From Fructilactobacillus lindneri DSM 20690 = JCM 11027 (GTDB lineage: Bacteria > Bacillota > Bacilli > Lactobacillales > Lactobacillaceae): a DNA stretch of 50,149 nt. The DNA lies in the NCBI RefSeq assembly GCF_002907375.1, contig NZ_MIYK01000020.1, forward strand, positions 1 through 50,149, written 5' to 3'. Below, in pieces: positions 1 through 12,100 of this stretch. The notes beneath the pieces were generated by a model. The model had not been told where the DNA came from. It made no database searches and saw nothing but the letters and a program-made list of their open reading frames with translations. Positions within the stretch are counted from its first letter, which is position 1. The number at the start of each line of letters is the position of its first letter. The position numbers and the translations under genes are program-made.

Positions 1-8
1 TCAAAGAA

Positions 9-14
9 TGTCAA
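9..14 (-). promoter_or_regulatory. -35 element of a second (P2-like) promoter at the left edge
   Basis: A perfect TTGACA is read on the minus strand. Its -10 would fall outside the window. It lies about 110 bp downstream of another consensus promoter, the usual tandem P1/P2 layout of rRNA operons in Firmicutes. The assignment is inferred because the transcribed gene is not in the window. Confidence 0.5.
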
Positions 15-96
15 ACATTTTTAAACAATTAATTTTAAAAAATTTATTTTCAATTTTTAATCATAAAAACATGCCATTCCTTAAGCGACAATTAAT

Positions 97-125
97 AATA
101 TACACCCGGTTAATTCCCATGTCAA
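97..125 (-). promoter_or_regulatory. Strong sigma-A promoter, probably P1 of an rRNA operon
   Basis: On the minus strand TTGACA (120-125) and TATATT (97-102) are separated by exactly 17 bp. The promoter lies just after the lysS terminator and points out of the window. In Bacillus subtilis lysS is followed directly by an rRNA operon, so rRNA is the likely product. The promoter itself is plain in the sequence; the rRNA assignment is inference. Confidence 0.65.
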
Positions 126-149
126 CAGTTTGGTCAAAAAAAGTCAAAT

Positions 150-184
150 AAAAAAGCACTTTCAAAACTAAATTGAAAGTACTT
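150..184 (-). terminator. Rho-independent terminator after lysS
   Basis: On the minus strand an inverted repeat AAGTACTTTCAA / TTGAAAGTGCTT (one G-U type mismatch) is followed by a T-run. It sits between the lysS stop codon and the next promoter, so it closes the dusB-lysS transcription unit. Confidence 0.85.
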
Positions 185-192
185 GATTAAAA

Positions 193-1734
<1,542 letters not shown>

Positions 1735-1768
1735 CTAAATAACTAATTTAATTTTACCATAGTCCTCA

Positions 1769-2791
1769 TTAACCATGCGCAAATGCTTTACTTTTTTTAA
1801 TTCTAGCTTCTGTTTTAGCTACAAAATCATCCATAATCTGGTTCATTTCAGCTTCAGAATCAGCACTCGTGAGAGCAACTTTCGTTCTTGCAGAGTGAGG
1901 AATCCCTTTTAAATAGTATGCTGCTTGTCCTCTAAATTGATGAGATCCAACATAATCTCCCTTTAATTCAACTAATCCATGTAAATGATCTTTAGCAGTT
2001 TGAATTTGATCAGCAACACTTGGTTTTTCTAATAATTCACCAGTTTCTAAATAATGATTGGTTTGCTTTAAAATCCATGGATTTCCTTCGACAGCACGTC
2101 CCATCATTACAGCAGAAACTCCTACTTCATCTAACATTTGTTTGGCCATTTGCGGAGTTGTAACATCACCATTTCCCATGAAAGGTATGGTTAAAGCATC
2201 CGCAACTTCTTTCAAAATTTCCCAATTAGCATGTCCCATGTACATCTGTTCTCTCGTGCGACCATGCATTGCAACTGCCGCTGCACCTGCTTTTTCAGCA
2301 GCAAGGGCATTTTGAACTGCATAAAGATGATCATCATCCCAACCTGTTCTCATTTTAACAGTCACTGGTTTACTAACAGCATCAGTAACATAAGATACCA
2401 TTTCATAAACTTTATTTGGATCAAGAAGCCATCGAGCACCAGCATCAGTTTTAACGACTTTGTTTACAGGACACCCCATATTGATGTCAATTACGTCTGC
2501 TGCTGTCTTTTGATCAATAAACTTAGCTGCCTCTACCAAAGTATCCTTATTTCCACCAAAAATTTGAATACTCATAGGATGTTCAGCTGCCTCTACATTT
2601 ACCATATCAAGCGTTTTTTTATTATTATACATAATTCCTCGATCAGAAATCATTTCACAGACAACTAACCCTGCACCAAATTTTTTACAAATTAACCGAA
2701 ATGCAGAATTAGTTACTCCTGCCATCGGCGCTACAACCAATGGATTGTCAATTTTTACATTTCCAATTTTCCAACTTCTATCTTTATTCAT
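1769..2791 (-). CDS. dusB: tRNA-dihydrouridine synthase, DusB family
   Basis: This FMN-dependent flavoenzyme reduces specific uridines in the tRNA D-loop to dihydrouridine. It is a 340-residue TIM-barrel protein. The N-terminal APMAGVTNSAFR signature, the NMGCPVNKV segment carrying the catalytic Cys (near residue 105), a KMRTGW strand and the FMN-phosphate-binding HGRTREQMYMG region (near 175) are all present. The start codon abuts the hslO stop codon, so translation is probably coupled. The order hslO-dusB-lysS matches the Bacillus dusB (yacF)-lysS neighbourhood, without the folate genes found there. Confidence 0.95.
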   Translation of the reverse strand: MNKDRSWKIGNVKIDNPLVVAPMAGVTNSAFRLICKKFGAGLVVCEMISDRGIMYNNKKTLDMVNVEAAEHPMSIQIFGGNKDTLVEAAKFIDQKTAADVIDINMGCPVNKVVKTDAGARWLLDPNKVYEMVSYVTDAVSKPVTVKMRTGWDDDHLYAVQNALAAEKAGAAAVAMHGRTREQMYMGHANWEILKEVADALTIPFMGNGDVTTPQMAKQMLDEVGVSAVMMGRAVEGNPWILKQTNHYLETGELLEKPSVADQIQTAKDHLHGLVELKGDYVGSHQFRGQAAYYLKGIPHSARTKVALTSADSEAEMNQIMDDFVAKTEARIKKSKAFAHG

Positions 2792-3682
2792 TTATTTTTC
2801 CTTTTCATCCATAATTTTTACTAAATCATCTTCTGAAAAATTATACTGTTTGCCACAAAAATTGCAAACTACTTCAGCACCATGATCTTCATCAATAATT
2901 TGTTGTAAATCTTTTTCCCCAATTGAGGCGATACTTTTGGCAAATTTTTCCTTAGAACAATTACATTCAAATGAAACTGGCAAATGTTCTACAATGTCTA
3001 ATTTATCTTTGCCAAATAAAACATCCAAAATGTATTCTGGATTAGGATTTTCTCCTAACATCGTAGAAATACTAGGCAATTTTTTTAACTTAATTTCTAA
3101 TTTTTCAATTGCATCATCAGCTGCACCAGGCATTGTTTGAATTAAGTAACCACCAGCAACCTTAACTTGGTTATCTTTGTTAAAGTCAACTCCAACTCCA
3201 ATAGCTGATGGAATTTGTTCTGATTTTGCCAAATAATAAGCAAAATCATCACCAATTTTTCCATTTACTAATGGTACATTACTCGTATATGGTTGGGCTC
3301 CCCCTTGATTCTTCAAGACTTCTAAAAATCCATCTTTTCCAACGGCACCAGCTACATCAATTTTATCATCAACAGTTTTAGGCAAACTAACATTTGCATG
3401 TTGAACATATCCTTTAACATGACCATGGGCATCAGCATCTACAATCATTCCACCTACTGGGCCTTGTCCATTTAATCTAACCGTCATACTTTCTTTCCCT
3501 TTTAAAGCAGAATTAGCTAACAGCAAGCTGGCAATCAAAGTTCTTCCAAGTGCAGCGGTTGTTGTACTGGTCATTTGATGATTTTTTTGGGATTGTTTTA
3601 TTGTTTCAGTAGCATTTAAAGCAAAAACTCGAAAGTTCTGATCTTTAGTTAAAGCTTTTACTAACATATCATTTTCACTCAT
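2792..3682 (-). CDS. hslO: Redox-regulated chaperone Hsp33
   Basis: Hsp33 is a cytoplasmic holdase that is switched on by oxidation of a zinc-binding cysteine centre. The product is 296 residues, the usual length. The four zinc ligands are visible at the C terminus as CNC (near 238-240) and CNFC (near 272-275), preceded by the conserved substrate-binding core. It starts at ATG behind AAGGAG. A terminator separates it from ftsH upstream. In Bacillus coaX lies between ftsH and hslO; no coaX is present here. Confidence 0.96.
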   Translation of the reverse strand: MSENDMLVKALTKDQNFRVFALNATETIKQSQKNHQMTSTTTAALGRTLIASLLLANSALKGKESMTVRLNGQGPVGGMIVDADAHGHVKGYVQHANVSLPKTVDDKIDVAGAVGKDGFLEVLKNQGGAQPYTSNVPLVNGKIGDDFAYYLAKSEQIPSAIGVGVDFNKDNQVKVAGGYLIQTMPGAADDAIEKLEIKLKKLPSISTMLGENPNPEYILDVLFGKDKLDIVEHLPVSFECNCSKEKFAKSIASIGEKDLQQIIDEDHGAEVVCNFCGKQYNFSEDDLVKIMDEKEK

Positions 3683-3721
3683 ACTAGTATCTCCTTAAAT
3701 TATTTTTTCATTAAATTCGAA

Positions 3722-3752
3722 AAGAGCGCCAGCATAAATGCTCGCGTTCTTT
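3722..3752 (-). terminator. Imperfect rho-independent terminator between ftsH and hslO
   Basis: On the minus strand GAACGCGAGCAT and ATGCTGGCGCTC form an imperfect hairpin with a two-base loop, followed by TTTT. It lies directly after the ftsH stop codon, so hslO may depend on read-through or on its own promoter. Confidence 0.65.
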
Positions 3753-3760
3753 TACTATTT

Positions 3761-5800
3761 TTAATCTTCATAATCATGATGTTTGATTTCATTTTCTAAT
3801 TTTTTCTCATGTTCATTTTCTTTAGCATCAATTATTTTTTTAGCTTCAGAAAATGTTTCCTGTTCATTTACTGGTGATTCATCAGTTTTAGCTGGCATTT
3901 TACCGGTTTTATAGAGACTCAAGATTTCTTTTTCATCCAAAGTTTCATATTTTAACAATGCATCCGCAATTGCTTTATGCTGCTCACGGTGGGATTCAAT
4001 AATCTCGCGAGCTTCACGATGACCTTCATTAGTAAATCGTTTAACTTCTTCATCAATTTTAGCTGCAGTATCTTGAGAATACTTAGGTGCAGCGTATGGA
4101 TCTGCATTAGGATCTTCTAAAGTAACCGTACCTAATTTATCAGTCATTCCATATTGAGTAACCATTGCGCGGGCAATTTGGGTTGCTTGTTGGAAATCAT
4201 TAGAAGCACCCGATGATTCAGAATGGAAAACGATTTCTTCCGCACTACGTCCACCCATCATTCCAGCAATTTGTTCCATTGCATCTTTCTTAGACATTAA
4301 CTGCTGATCTTCTTTAGGTAACATGATTGCGTATCCACCAGCACGACCACGAGGAACAATTGTAACTTTATGAACAACCCGAGCATCATTTAAGACTAAA
4401 CCAACAATTGTATGCCCAGCTTCATGATTAGCAACAACTTCACGTTCATGTTGACTAATAACTCGATTACGTTTGGCAGGACCAGCAATGACACGGTCTT
4501 CAGCTTCATCCATATCTGCAGCAGTAATAACCTTACTATTTCTGCGAGCAGCTAATAAAGCTCCTTCGTTTAACAAATTAGCTAAGTCAGCTCCAACGAA
4601 ACCGGGCGTTTGTTTAGCAATTTCTTTCAAATCAACATCTGGTCCCATTGGTTTGTCTTTAGAATGAACTTTTAAAATAGCTTCTCTACCGCGAACATCT
4701 GGCTGACCAACTAAAATCTTACGGTCAAAACGACCAGGACGTGTTAAAGCTGGATCTAATACATCGGCACGGTTGGTAGCAGCAATGACAATAACTCCTT
4801 CATTTCCTGAAAAACCATCCATTTCAACTAACAACTGGTTTAAAGTTTGTTCTCGTTCATCGTGTCCGCCACCCATTCCAGCACCACGACGTCTTCCTAC
4901 CGCATCAATTTCATCAATAAAAATAATGGCAGGAGCATTTTTCTTGGCATTAGCGAAAAGATCTCGCACACGACTAGCTCCAACTCCAACAAACATTTCT
5001 ACGAAATCAGAACCAGAAAGTGAGTAAAATGGGACATTTGCTTCACCAGCAACTGCTTTTGCTAACAATGTTTTACCAGTACCAGGAGGTCCCTCAAGTA
5101 AAACACCTTTAGGAATAACTGCACCTAAACTAGTAAATTTCTTTGGATCTTTTAAAAATTCTACGACTTCAACTAACTCTTGTTTTTCTTCATCTTCACC
5201 AGCAACGTCTTTAAAACGTACCTTACTTTTAACCGGTTTAGCCTGACTCTTACCAACTTTCATAACTCCGCCAGGTCCACCAGCTCCGCCACCAGCTTGC
5301 TTCATCATCATATAAAATAAATAGATAAAGATTAATAAGGGAAGAACTGAAATAATTAAGTTCAACCAAAATCCATTTGACTGAGTAGGTTTAGCGTTCA
5401 TTGAAACGTTATTTTTCTTAGCTAAATCACTAATTGATTTTACAGAAGAATCACTTTTCAAGACGTTTGTAGTAAATTGTTTTGTCTTAGTGGTAGATGA
5501 TCCTGCTTTAGAAATGCCCTTTGGACCAACTTTAAAAGACATTCCATCGCTAGATTGTTTTACCGTTTGAGGAGTACGGTATTCTCCTGTAACTTTATAT
5601 ACACCATCAGAAGACTGAATCCCAAAATTCTTGATTTTGTTACTCTTTAAGTCTTTAGTGAACTGACTAGACTGAATCTTTTGACTCTGTGAATTTCCGC
5701 CAGCTCCACCAGTTGCAAAAAGGATGACTCCCATTGCTAACACAAAAACGATGATATAAAACAGACTACTTTTAAAAAGTCTATTTTTATTATTTTTCAT
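3761..5800 (-). CDS. ftsH: ATP-dependent zinc metalloprotease FtsH
   Basis: FtsH is a membrane-anchored AAA+ protease that degrades misfolded membrane proteins and some regulators. The 679-residue protein has two N-terminal membrane segments (about 10-30 and 145-167) around an extracytoplasmic domain. Then come Walker A GPPGTGKT (237-244), Walker B with IDEID (about 295-299), the second region of homology ending RPGRFDR, and the zinc motif HEAGH (459-463). A charged C-terminal tail of about 50 residues is typical. It lies between hpt and hslO as in Bacillus, and starts at ATG behind GGAGGG. Confidence 0.97.
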   Translation of the reverse strand: MKNNKNRLFKSSLFYIIVFVLAMGVILFATGGAGGNSQSQKIQSSQFTKDLKSNKIKNFGIQSSDGVYKVTGEYRTPQTVKQSSDGMSFKVGPKGISKAGSSTTKTKQFTTNVLKSDSSVKSISDLAKKNNVSMNAKPTQSNGFWLNLIISVLPLLIFIYLFYMMMKQAGGGAGGPGGVMKVGKSQAKPVKSKVRFKDVAGEDEEKQELVEVVEFLKDPKKFTSLGAVIPKGVLLEGPPGTGKTLLAKAVAGEANVPFYSLSGSDFVEMFVGVGASRVRDLFANAKKNAPAIIFIDEIDAVGRRRGAGMGGGHDEREQTLNQLLVEMDGFSGNEGVIVIAATNRADVLDPALTRPGRFDRKILVGQPDVRGREAILKVHSKDKPMGPDVDLKEIAKQTPGFVGADLANLLNEGALLAARRNSKVITAADMDEAEDRVIAGPAKRNRVISQHEREVVANHEAGHTIVGLVLNDARVVHKVTIVPRGRAGGYAIMLPKEDQQLMSKKDAMEQIAGMMGGRSAEEIVFHSESSGASNDFQQATQIARAMVTQYGMTDKLGTVTLEDPNADPYAAPKYSQDTAAKIDEEVKRFTNEGHREAREIIESHREQHKAIADALLKYETLDEKEILSLYKTGKMPAKTDESPVNEQETFSEAKKIIDAKENEHEKKLENEIKHHDYED

Positions 5801-5826
5801 TTGTGCCCTCCATCTTTTTCTTAATT

Positions 5827-5854
5827 AACATACAAATGTTATCACTTTTGTTAA
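5827..5854 (-). promoter_or_regulatory. Possible ftsH promoter
   Basis: On the minus strand TTAACA (5849-5854) and TATGTT (5827-5832) are 16 bp apart in the hpt-ftsH gap. Both hexamers depart from consensus, so this is tentative. No CIRCE or CtsR-type operator is visible beside it. Confidence 0.35.
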
Positions 5855-5868
5855 TGTGAAACGAATTA

Positions 5869-6411
5869 TTACCTTTGATAAACTTCTGGTTTTAAAATAC
5901 CAACGTAAGGTAAATTCCGATATTTTCCCTGATAATCCAACCCATAGCCTACCAAAAATTCATTAGGAACATCAAAGCCAACATAATCTGCTTTAATAGC
6001 GTCAACTTTTCGTGCTTCTGGCTTATCCATTAAAGTACATATTTTAATTGACTTTGCTCCACGATTTTTTAGAAGGTCTTTTAAATATTCCAAAGTATTA
6101 CCAGTATCAATAATATCATCAATAAATAATACATCTCTACCACTAACATCAGTATCGATATCTTTTACTAATTCAACTTCACCAGTTGAGGAAATCCCGC
6201 CTTTATAACTGGAAACATCAATAAAATCAACATCCATATAAATATTCATTCTCTTAATGAGGTCTGCCGTAAATGGGACTGCACCTTTTAAGACACAAAT
6301 TACCAGTGGCTGTTTATCTTGATAATCTGTTGTTAAGGTTTTCCCTAACTCGGCACAGGTATCTTGAATTTTTTGTTCACTGTACAGAACTTTTTGGATA
6401 TCGTCGTTCAT
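5869..6411 (-). CDS. hpt: Hypoxanthine-guanine phosphoribosyltransferase
   Basis: This purine-salvage enzyme joins hypoxanthine or guanine to PRPP to give IMP or GMP. The product is 180 residues, the usual size. The PRPP-binding loop [11 protein letters not shown] (about 95-106) is preceded by the hydrophobic strand and acidic pair typical of the family. It lies two bases after tilS and upstream of ftsH, the conserved Firmicute order tilS-hpt-ftsH, so tilS and hpt are almost certainly co-transcribed. Confidence 0.96.
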   Translation of the reverse strand: MNDDIQKVLYSEQKIQDTCAELGKTLTTDYQDKQPLVICVLKGAVPFTADLIKRMNIYMDVDFIDVSSYKGGISSTGEVELVKDIDTDVSGRDVLFIDDIIDTGNTLEYLKDLLKNRGAKSIKICTLMDKPEARKVDAIKADYVGFDVPNEFLVGYGLDYQGKYRNLPYVGILKPEVYQR

Positions 6412-6413
6412 TA

Positions 6414-7781
6414 TTAATCCCTTTCATTTACTACTAAAATATATTTTTCAGAATCTGCTGATAACTTTGATGAACTCTCCTGGAATCCAATAACAGCTAA
6501 AACTTTACCATCCGCCGCTACTAATGACATCGCATTTTCTCGTTGTTCATTAGTTAATTTTTTATCAATGAACAAGCGGCGGACACTTTTATTTCCACCA
6601 TTTTTTAGTTTGATTCTATCATGAAAATCGCTTTTTCTAACTTGTAAAGGAAATTGATTAGAAGTTAAAAAAAAGATACTTTTACGTAAAAAAGTTTGCG
6701 CTGGAAGACTTGAGGTTGTAAATACACCAAAGCTTTTTCCATTCGGCAAACTATACCAGTGATTTAATATTACCATAAAGGAAGGAAAATCATGTGAAAT
6801 TTTGTCCTGATGATTATTATTTTTATAAAATTTAATTAACTGATAATTTTTTTGAAACAAAAAACCTGATTCGAGGTTAATTCTACCTTGCGGTTTTTGA
6901 GAATTATTAATTAATTTTTCAACTTCAGATAATTGTTTTTCAGTCAAATGAATTTTAGTCGTTAATTTCGAAAGCAATACTTGTAATATTTCTTTAACAC
7001 CAGCTTGCTTTTTTAAAAGTCGATATTGAACAAAATCTTTGCCAGTTTGTAACTCGTCATTTTCTAACAAATCATTAGCCATTGCTAAATTATCAACAGT
7101 TTGCCGTTGTAATTGATATGCAAAATCCGCTAAGTGTTGAACTGCATTTTTATTTTCCTTGATTAAACCAGGCATGATTTGATTACGAATGCGATTACGC
7201 ATCGTAATATTTTGCTGATTAGTAGAATCTTCAAACCAGTCAAGCTGATGTTGCTGCGCATATGTTTTAATTTCAGTACGAGTAAAATTCAATAAAGGTC
7301 GAAATAATATACCATTATAAAATGGTCTTACTGCTTGAATTCCCTGTACTTCATTTAAATTGCCAGAACGAATCAATTTCATTAGCACGGTTTCTGCCTG
7401 ATCATTTTGCTGATGAGCGGTCAATAAAATTTTAGCATGATATTGCTGCATCACAATTTTGAAAAAATTATATCGCAAGACGCGTGCCTTATTTTCCATC
7501 CCGCTACTAATCTTTTGATGATGCCAATGTGCTACTTCTAATTGAAGATGATGTTTTTTACAATAATTACGAATAAACAGTTCTTCAGCGGTGCTTTGTG
7601 CGCGAAGTTGATGATTTACGTGTGCAACAATAATCCGAGGATAACGCTTTTTTAAATTTTGTAATAAGTGAAGCAACACCATAGAGTCAACTCCGGTTGA
7701 AACTGCCACCACGATTGGTTCATCTTTTCCCCAACTTTTTTGTTGTTCCACCAATGTATTAAAACGAAAATCTAAATCCAC
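6414..7781 (-). CDS. tilS: tRNA(Ile)-lysidine synthase
   Basis: TilS converts cytidine 34 of tRNA-Ile(CAU) to lysidine, so that the tRNA reads AUA. The likely start is GTG at 7781, seven bases after GGAGG, giving 455 residues; an upstream TTG at 7808 would lie inside a terminator stem. The N-terminal PP-loop reads STGVDS (28-33) instead of the common SGGxDS, with Ser, Asp and the final Ser kept. The tRNA-recognition middle domain and C-terminal TilS domain (LRVRKSDF-like region and [11 protein letters not shown]) follow. The gene precedes hpt by two bases. Confidence 0.93.
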   Translation of the reverse strand: MDLDFRFNTLVEQQKSWGKDEPIVVAVSTGVDSMVLLHLLQNLKKRYPRIIVAHVNHQLRAQSTAEELFIRNYCKKHHLQLEVAHWHHQKISSGMENKARVLRYNFFKIVMQQYHAKILLTAHQQNDQAETVLMKLIRSGNLNEVQGIQAVRPFYNGILFRPLLNFTRTEIKTYAQQHQLDWFEDSTNQQNITMRNRIRNQIMPGLIKENKNAVQHLADFAYQLQRQTVDNLAMANDLLENDELQTGKDFVQYRLLKKQAGVKEILQVLLSKLTTKIHLTEKQLSEVEKLINNSQKPQGRINLESGFLFQKNYQLIKFYKNNNHQDKISHDFPSFMVILNHWYSLPNGKSFGVFTTSSLPAQTFLRKSIFFLTSNQFPLQVRKSDFHDRIKLKNGGNKSVRRLFIDKKLTNEQRENAMSLVAADGKVLAVIGFQESSSKLSADSEKYILVVNERD

Positions 7782-7797
7782 CTGGTTGCCTCCATAA

Positions 7798-7825
7798 TAA
7801 AAAACCAAGCTATAAAGCTTAGTTT
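7798..7825 (-). terminator. Terminator between yabR and tilS
   Basis: On the minus strand a nine-pair stem (AACTAAGCT with AGCTTGGTT, one G-U pair) has a four-base loop and a T-run. A-rich sequence on the other side makes it symmetrical. It ends just upstream of the tilS ribosome binding site and supports the GTG start chosen for tilS. Confidence 0.7.
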
Positions 7826-7833
7826 TTATCTAA

Positions 7834-8304
7834 TTAGCTCCGACGTCCGCCACGTCCGCCGCGTTTGCCTTCGGTGTTCTTTTTTATCACTGACATCCGA
7901 CTTTCACTTTCTTTAAGGAAGTTAGAAAGTAAATCATCGAATTTTTCTTCTTTATTTTCGCGATGATTATTATGACTTCCAAAATTTTTTTGTGAATGGC
8001 GACTGGGATGATCCGAATGATTATCACGAGCTGTATGATGATCCTGCTTTGGTTTACTAGCTTCATGATTATCAGTTGCTTTTCTGATGGATAAACCAAT
8101 TTTACCATCATCACCTACTTTAGTGACTTTAACTTTAACTTCATCACCCACGGTTAAAATATCATGAACATCTTTTACAAAACCATCAGAAACTTCACTA
8201 ATATGTACTAGACCGGTTTGATGATTACCAAGATCCACAAAAGCCCCAAATCCAGTAATTCCAGAAACTTTTCCTGTAACAATTTCTCCAACTTCAAGCG
8301 CCAA
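7834..8304 (-). CDS. yabR: S1 RNA-binding domain protein (YabR/general stress protein 13 type)
   Basis: The first 75 residues form a single S1 domain (GEIVTGKVSGITGFGAFVDL, then HISEVSDGFV and VTKVGDDGKIGLSIR), a fold that binds RNA and often associates with ribosomes. The remaining 80 residues are a low-complexity, His/Asn/Ser-rich linker ending in a basic Gly-Arg tail (RGGRGGRRS). The start is TTG, seven bases after a perfect AGGAGG. The position between divIC and tilS is the conserved yabR position. Terminators on both sides suggest that it can be transcribed alone. Its exact cellular role is not settled. Confidence 0.9.
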   Translation of the reverse strand: MALEVGEIVTGKVSGITGFGAFVDLGNHQTGLVHISEVSDGFVKDVHDILTVGDEVKVKVTKVGDDGKIGLSIRKATDNHEASKPKQDHHTARDNHSDHPSRHSQKNFGSHNNHRENKEEKFDDLLSNFLKESESRMSVIKKNTEGKRGGRGGRRS

Positions 8305-8358
8305 AAATCGTTCCTCCTAAATAATATTGTTGCCATTATATCACATATACTAAATAAC

Positions 8359-8389
8359 AAAAAAGAAGTTCAAAAACGAACTTCTTTAA
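8359..8389 (-). terminator. Terminator after divIC
   Basis: On the minus strand AAAGAAGTTCG and CGAACTTCTTT form a perfect stem with a short T loop and a T-run. It is located between divIC and yabR. Confidence 0.85.
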
Positions 8390-8404
8390 GAATTAAAATA
8401 AGGT

Positions 8405-8770
8405 TTATTTATTAACAAAATGATAAGTAGTTTCACCTTTTTTTACGTATCCATATTTGGAATGGGCTAAATCTTTTACATAATCATCATTATTGAGCAG
8501 TTGTTGTCTCTGTTTTAATTTTTTTTGCTGCTGATTCTGTTTTTTTACTTCTACCTTTTTTTCACTAATATCAGCATTTACACGATGAAGTTGCGACTTG
8601 GCACTGAAAAGTTGAAAACCTAAAAATAACAAAATAATTGCAAAAACCAAACAAATCCATAAAGCTCGTTTTTGTCTCCGTTTTGAAATCAATCTATTTT
8701 TGCGCGGTTTTTGCGGCCCTTTTGATCCCATGGCGGAATGTAACTGGGCTACATTGCTTCTTCTTTCCAA
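8405..8770 (-). CDS. divIC: Cell-division protein DivIC (FtsB-like)
   Basis: DivIC is a bitopic septum protein that partners FtsL and DivIB in the divisome. The 121-residue product has a short basic cytoplasmic segment, one membrane span at about 35-55, and then a Gln/Lys-rich coiled coil (about 58-95) followed by the conserved YVKDLAHSKYGYVKKGE stretch of the family. The start is TTG, seven bases after GGGAGAG. It lies between rqcP and yabR, its usual place. Confidence 0.92.
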   Translation of the reverse strand: MERRSNVAQLHSAMGSKGPQKPRKNRLISKRRQKRALWICLVFAIILLFLGFQLFSAKSQLHRVNADISEKKVEVKKQNQQQKKLKQRQQLLNNDDYVKDLAHSKYGYVKKGETTYHFVNK

Positions 8771-8835
8771 TGCACAACTCTCCCAACAAAATTAAAAAAT
8801 CATACTAAAGACATGATACAACAACCAATTGTACT

Positions 8836-9123
8836 TTACAATAACTCTTCATTTTCTTTTTGATAATCTCGTTCGTATTTCTCGGCTAAAACTTCATACA
8901 TTTGATCTGAATCAGACTTTTTAGTAGTTTGTAATAACTCTCGAACTTGCACTGTTAGTTCTTTATTCCCAAACTTAATTAAAATTTCATCCCCTACCCC
9001 AACTTTACTGGATGATTTAGCTTCTTTACCATTTATAAAAACTCGTCCTTGATCAGAAATTTTCTTTGCAACTGGTCGCCGTTTAATAATGCGTGAAATT
9101 TTAAGAAATTTATCAATTCGCAT
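8836..9123 (-). CDS. rqcP: S4-domain protein RqcP (YabO), ribosome-associated quality control
   Basis: RqcP binds stalled 50S subunits with RqcH and helps C-terminal alanine tailing. The 95-residue product is essentially one S4 RNA-binding domain (MRIDKFLKISRIIKRR, VFINGKEAKSSSKV, GDEILIKF) plus a short acidic tail. It follows mfd closely with AGGAG seven bases before ATG, so it is probably translated from the mfd message. The yabM and yabN genes that flank it in Bacillus are absent here. Confidence 0.93.
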   Translation of the reverse strand: MRIDKFLKISRIIKRRPVAKKISDQGRVFINGKEAKSSSKVGVGDEILIKFGNKELTVQVRELLQTTKKSDSDQMYEVLAEKYERDYQKENEELL

Positions 9124-9137
9124 CTATTTTCTCCTAA

Positions 9138-12100
9138 CTAACTTTCATTTTTAATATCTTGATTAGTTCTTATTTTGGCAAGTTCCTGCACAAATTTTTT
9201 CAATTCGGACAACCATTCCGAATCTTTCATGGTTGGTTGAACAATCAGTTTAATTTGATAACGTCCATCTACTACTTTAACTGAAGAACGAAAACTAGTG
9301 ACTGAAATTGCCTGTAAAATATCCTTGCTAGAATATCGTTTAGTACCCATCGCACTCATAGTAACTGTAATATCCTGTTTATTCTTACGAATCTTTTCAA
9401 TTAGATCATAATCAGACAACATCTTAATTAAATCAACATCTAATAAATTAGCAACTGCGACTGGGTATTCTCCGAATCGATCAATCAAATCACTTTGTAA
9501 ATTAGTAAACTGCTCTTCACTGTCCATTTGACGAATTCGTTTATATAATTCTATTTTTTGTTGCTGATCTTCAATATATTCAGAAGGTAAATATGCTTCA
9601 ATTCCAAGTTCCACTGTTGCATCAGTTTTTTCAACTTTACGCTGCTTGCCTTGCTTTTGACTAACTGCATCCGAAAGCATTTTGGTGTACATATCATATC
9701 CAACTGAATCAATGAAACCGTGCTGCTGTCGGCCTAAAACATTCCCGGCCCCTCGAATAGAAAGATCTCGCATAGCAACTTTAAATCCGGATCCTAATTC
9801 TGCAAAATCCTTGATGGCCTCCAAACGACTTTCACCAGCTTCAGTCAAAACTTTATTAGGCTGATACATGAAATATGCTTGTCCAACTCGATTACTTCGT
9901 CCAATTCGACCCCTGATTTGATAAAGTTGCGATAACCCCATATGATCAGCATTTTCAACAAACAAGGTATTAACGTTTGGCATATCAACCCCAATTTCAA
10001 TGATTGTTGTCGTTACCAAAACATCATAATCACCATTCATGAAGTCATATAAAATTTGTTCCATTTGCTTTTCAGTCATTTGTCCGTGAATATAACCAAT
10101 CCGAGCATCTGGCAATAACTTTTGTAGCTTATCAACAGTTTGTTCAATATCTTTAACCCGATTGTGTAAATAAAACACTTGGCCGCCGCGTTGCATTTCT
10201 CTTCGAATCCCATCAACTACTGCCGCGTCATTTTGTTCCATGACATAAGTTTGTACTGGGTAACGATTGGCTGGGGGGGTTTCAATAACTGACAAATCCC
10301 TAACACCCATCATTGACATGTTCAAGGTTCTTGGGATTGGGGTTGCTGTGAGAGTTAAAACATCGACATCTTTCTTTAATTCTTTGATTCTTTCTTTATG
10401 TTTAACTCCAAATCGTTGTTCTTCATCCACAATCAGAAGCCCTAAATCCTTGTACTTTACGTCTTTAGACAAAAGGCGATGAGTTCCAACAATAATATCA
10501 ATAGTTCCATCTTTTAAATCAGCTAACGTTTGCTTCGTCTGCTTAGCACTGTTAAATCGGTATAAAACTCCAATTTTAACTGGAAAGTTTTCAAATCGCT
10601 TCAGCAAAGTTTCGTAGTGTTGTTGCGCTAACACAGTAGTGGGAACCAAAAAAGCTACTTGTTTACCAGCTTCAACAGCTTTAAAAGCCGCTCGCATCGC
10701 TACTTCTGTTTTACCATATCCGACATCTCCTACTAATAAACGATCCATTGGATGGGGCTGTTCCATATCATGTTTAATTTCATCGGAACTACGAACTTGA
10801 TCGGGAGTGGGCGTGTAAGGAAAAGCATTTTCAAACTCTGTTTGATAATCATCATCCTCTGGAAATGCAAATCCTGATTCTTTTTCTCGTTGGGCATAGA
10901 GATCGACTAACTCATCGGCCATATCATCAACTTTTTTTGAAACTTTACTCTTAGTCTTAGCCCATTCGTTTCCGCCAAGTTTATTTAAACGGGGATGTTT
11001 GTCTTCTGAAGCTACATATTTTTGAATTAAATTCAATTGAGTTACTGGAATAAAAATATGCGCATCATTTTTAAAAGTAATAGTTAAATAATCCTGATGT
11101 TTCCCGTCTACTTCCATGGTTTTCATTCCATCATAACGACCAATCCCATGATTAACATGAACCACATAGTTCCCTGGCTTTAAATCAGTATAGCTTTTGA
11201 TTCGTTCTGCATTGGTAAAAGTTTGGTGACGGATTTGACGACGTGGCTTTTTCCGTTCATTAACCCGTTTAAAAAGTTCATTTTCAGTAATAACTGCTAA
11301 ATTGGCAGCTGGTAATTCAAAACCATCATCCAAGTCTCCAATTACAACTTGAGCTCGTTCTGGAACTATTTCATTTACATTAGTTTGTAAAACATCAATA
11401 TCAAAATCATGTAAAGTTTGAGATACTTTTGCTAGCCGATCCTGGTCAGACACCATGATGACAACGGTTGCCTTTTCTTGTTGGTATCGTTCTATTTCTG
11501 TTTTCAAAACCGGCATTTGCCCAAAGAAGCGCTGCATAGGACGAACTTTAATATCCACAACATCGTTTAATTTTAAACGACCCAGTCCTCTTTGAAAAAG
11601 TGACAATAAGAGTCGTGAATGGTGGTCCTCTTCTAAAATTGTTTTAAGGTTAAGACTAAATCGCTGATTTAGAAAAATTTCATGATTGGGCATTACGGAT
11701 TGACGCCAATTGTCTTCATCAGTTTCTAACTGTTTGTCTGCATCCTTTATTCGCAAATAATCATCAAAAACCACCATCCCATTAGATGGTAAATAATCTA
11801 AAATTGAAGTTTCCTTGTGAAAAATGAATTCCGCATATTCGCTCCATTTAGGATCAGTTACTTTATCCTTTAAATCACTAATAATTTGTTGAATATTTTG
11901 AGTTAATTCCTCATCATCAATTTTTTTTAGCTTTTCTGATAAACGTTTAACCCCATGTTCTCGATCTTTTAATGTGGGCAAAAAATCAGTTGCAGGTAAA
12001 ACCCTAACTGCTTCAATATTTTTAATACTTCGCTGTGTTGCCGGGTCAAAAGAGCGCATTGAATCAACTTCTGTATCAAAAAAATCGATTCGCACTGGAT

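Noticed and set aside
2231-2668. 145-codon open frame on the plus strand inside dusB
   Set aside because: It is antisense to a clearly conserved gene, has no ribosome site and has a composition expected of a shadow frame.
8771-8835. ATCAT-N9-ATGAT inverted repeat before divIC
   Set aside because: Short and AT-only; likely by chance in a 65 bp gap.
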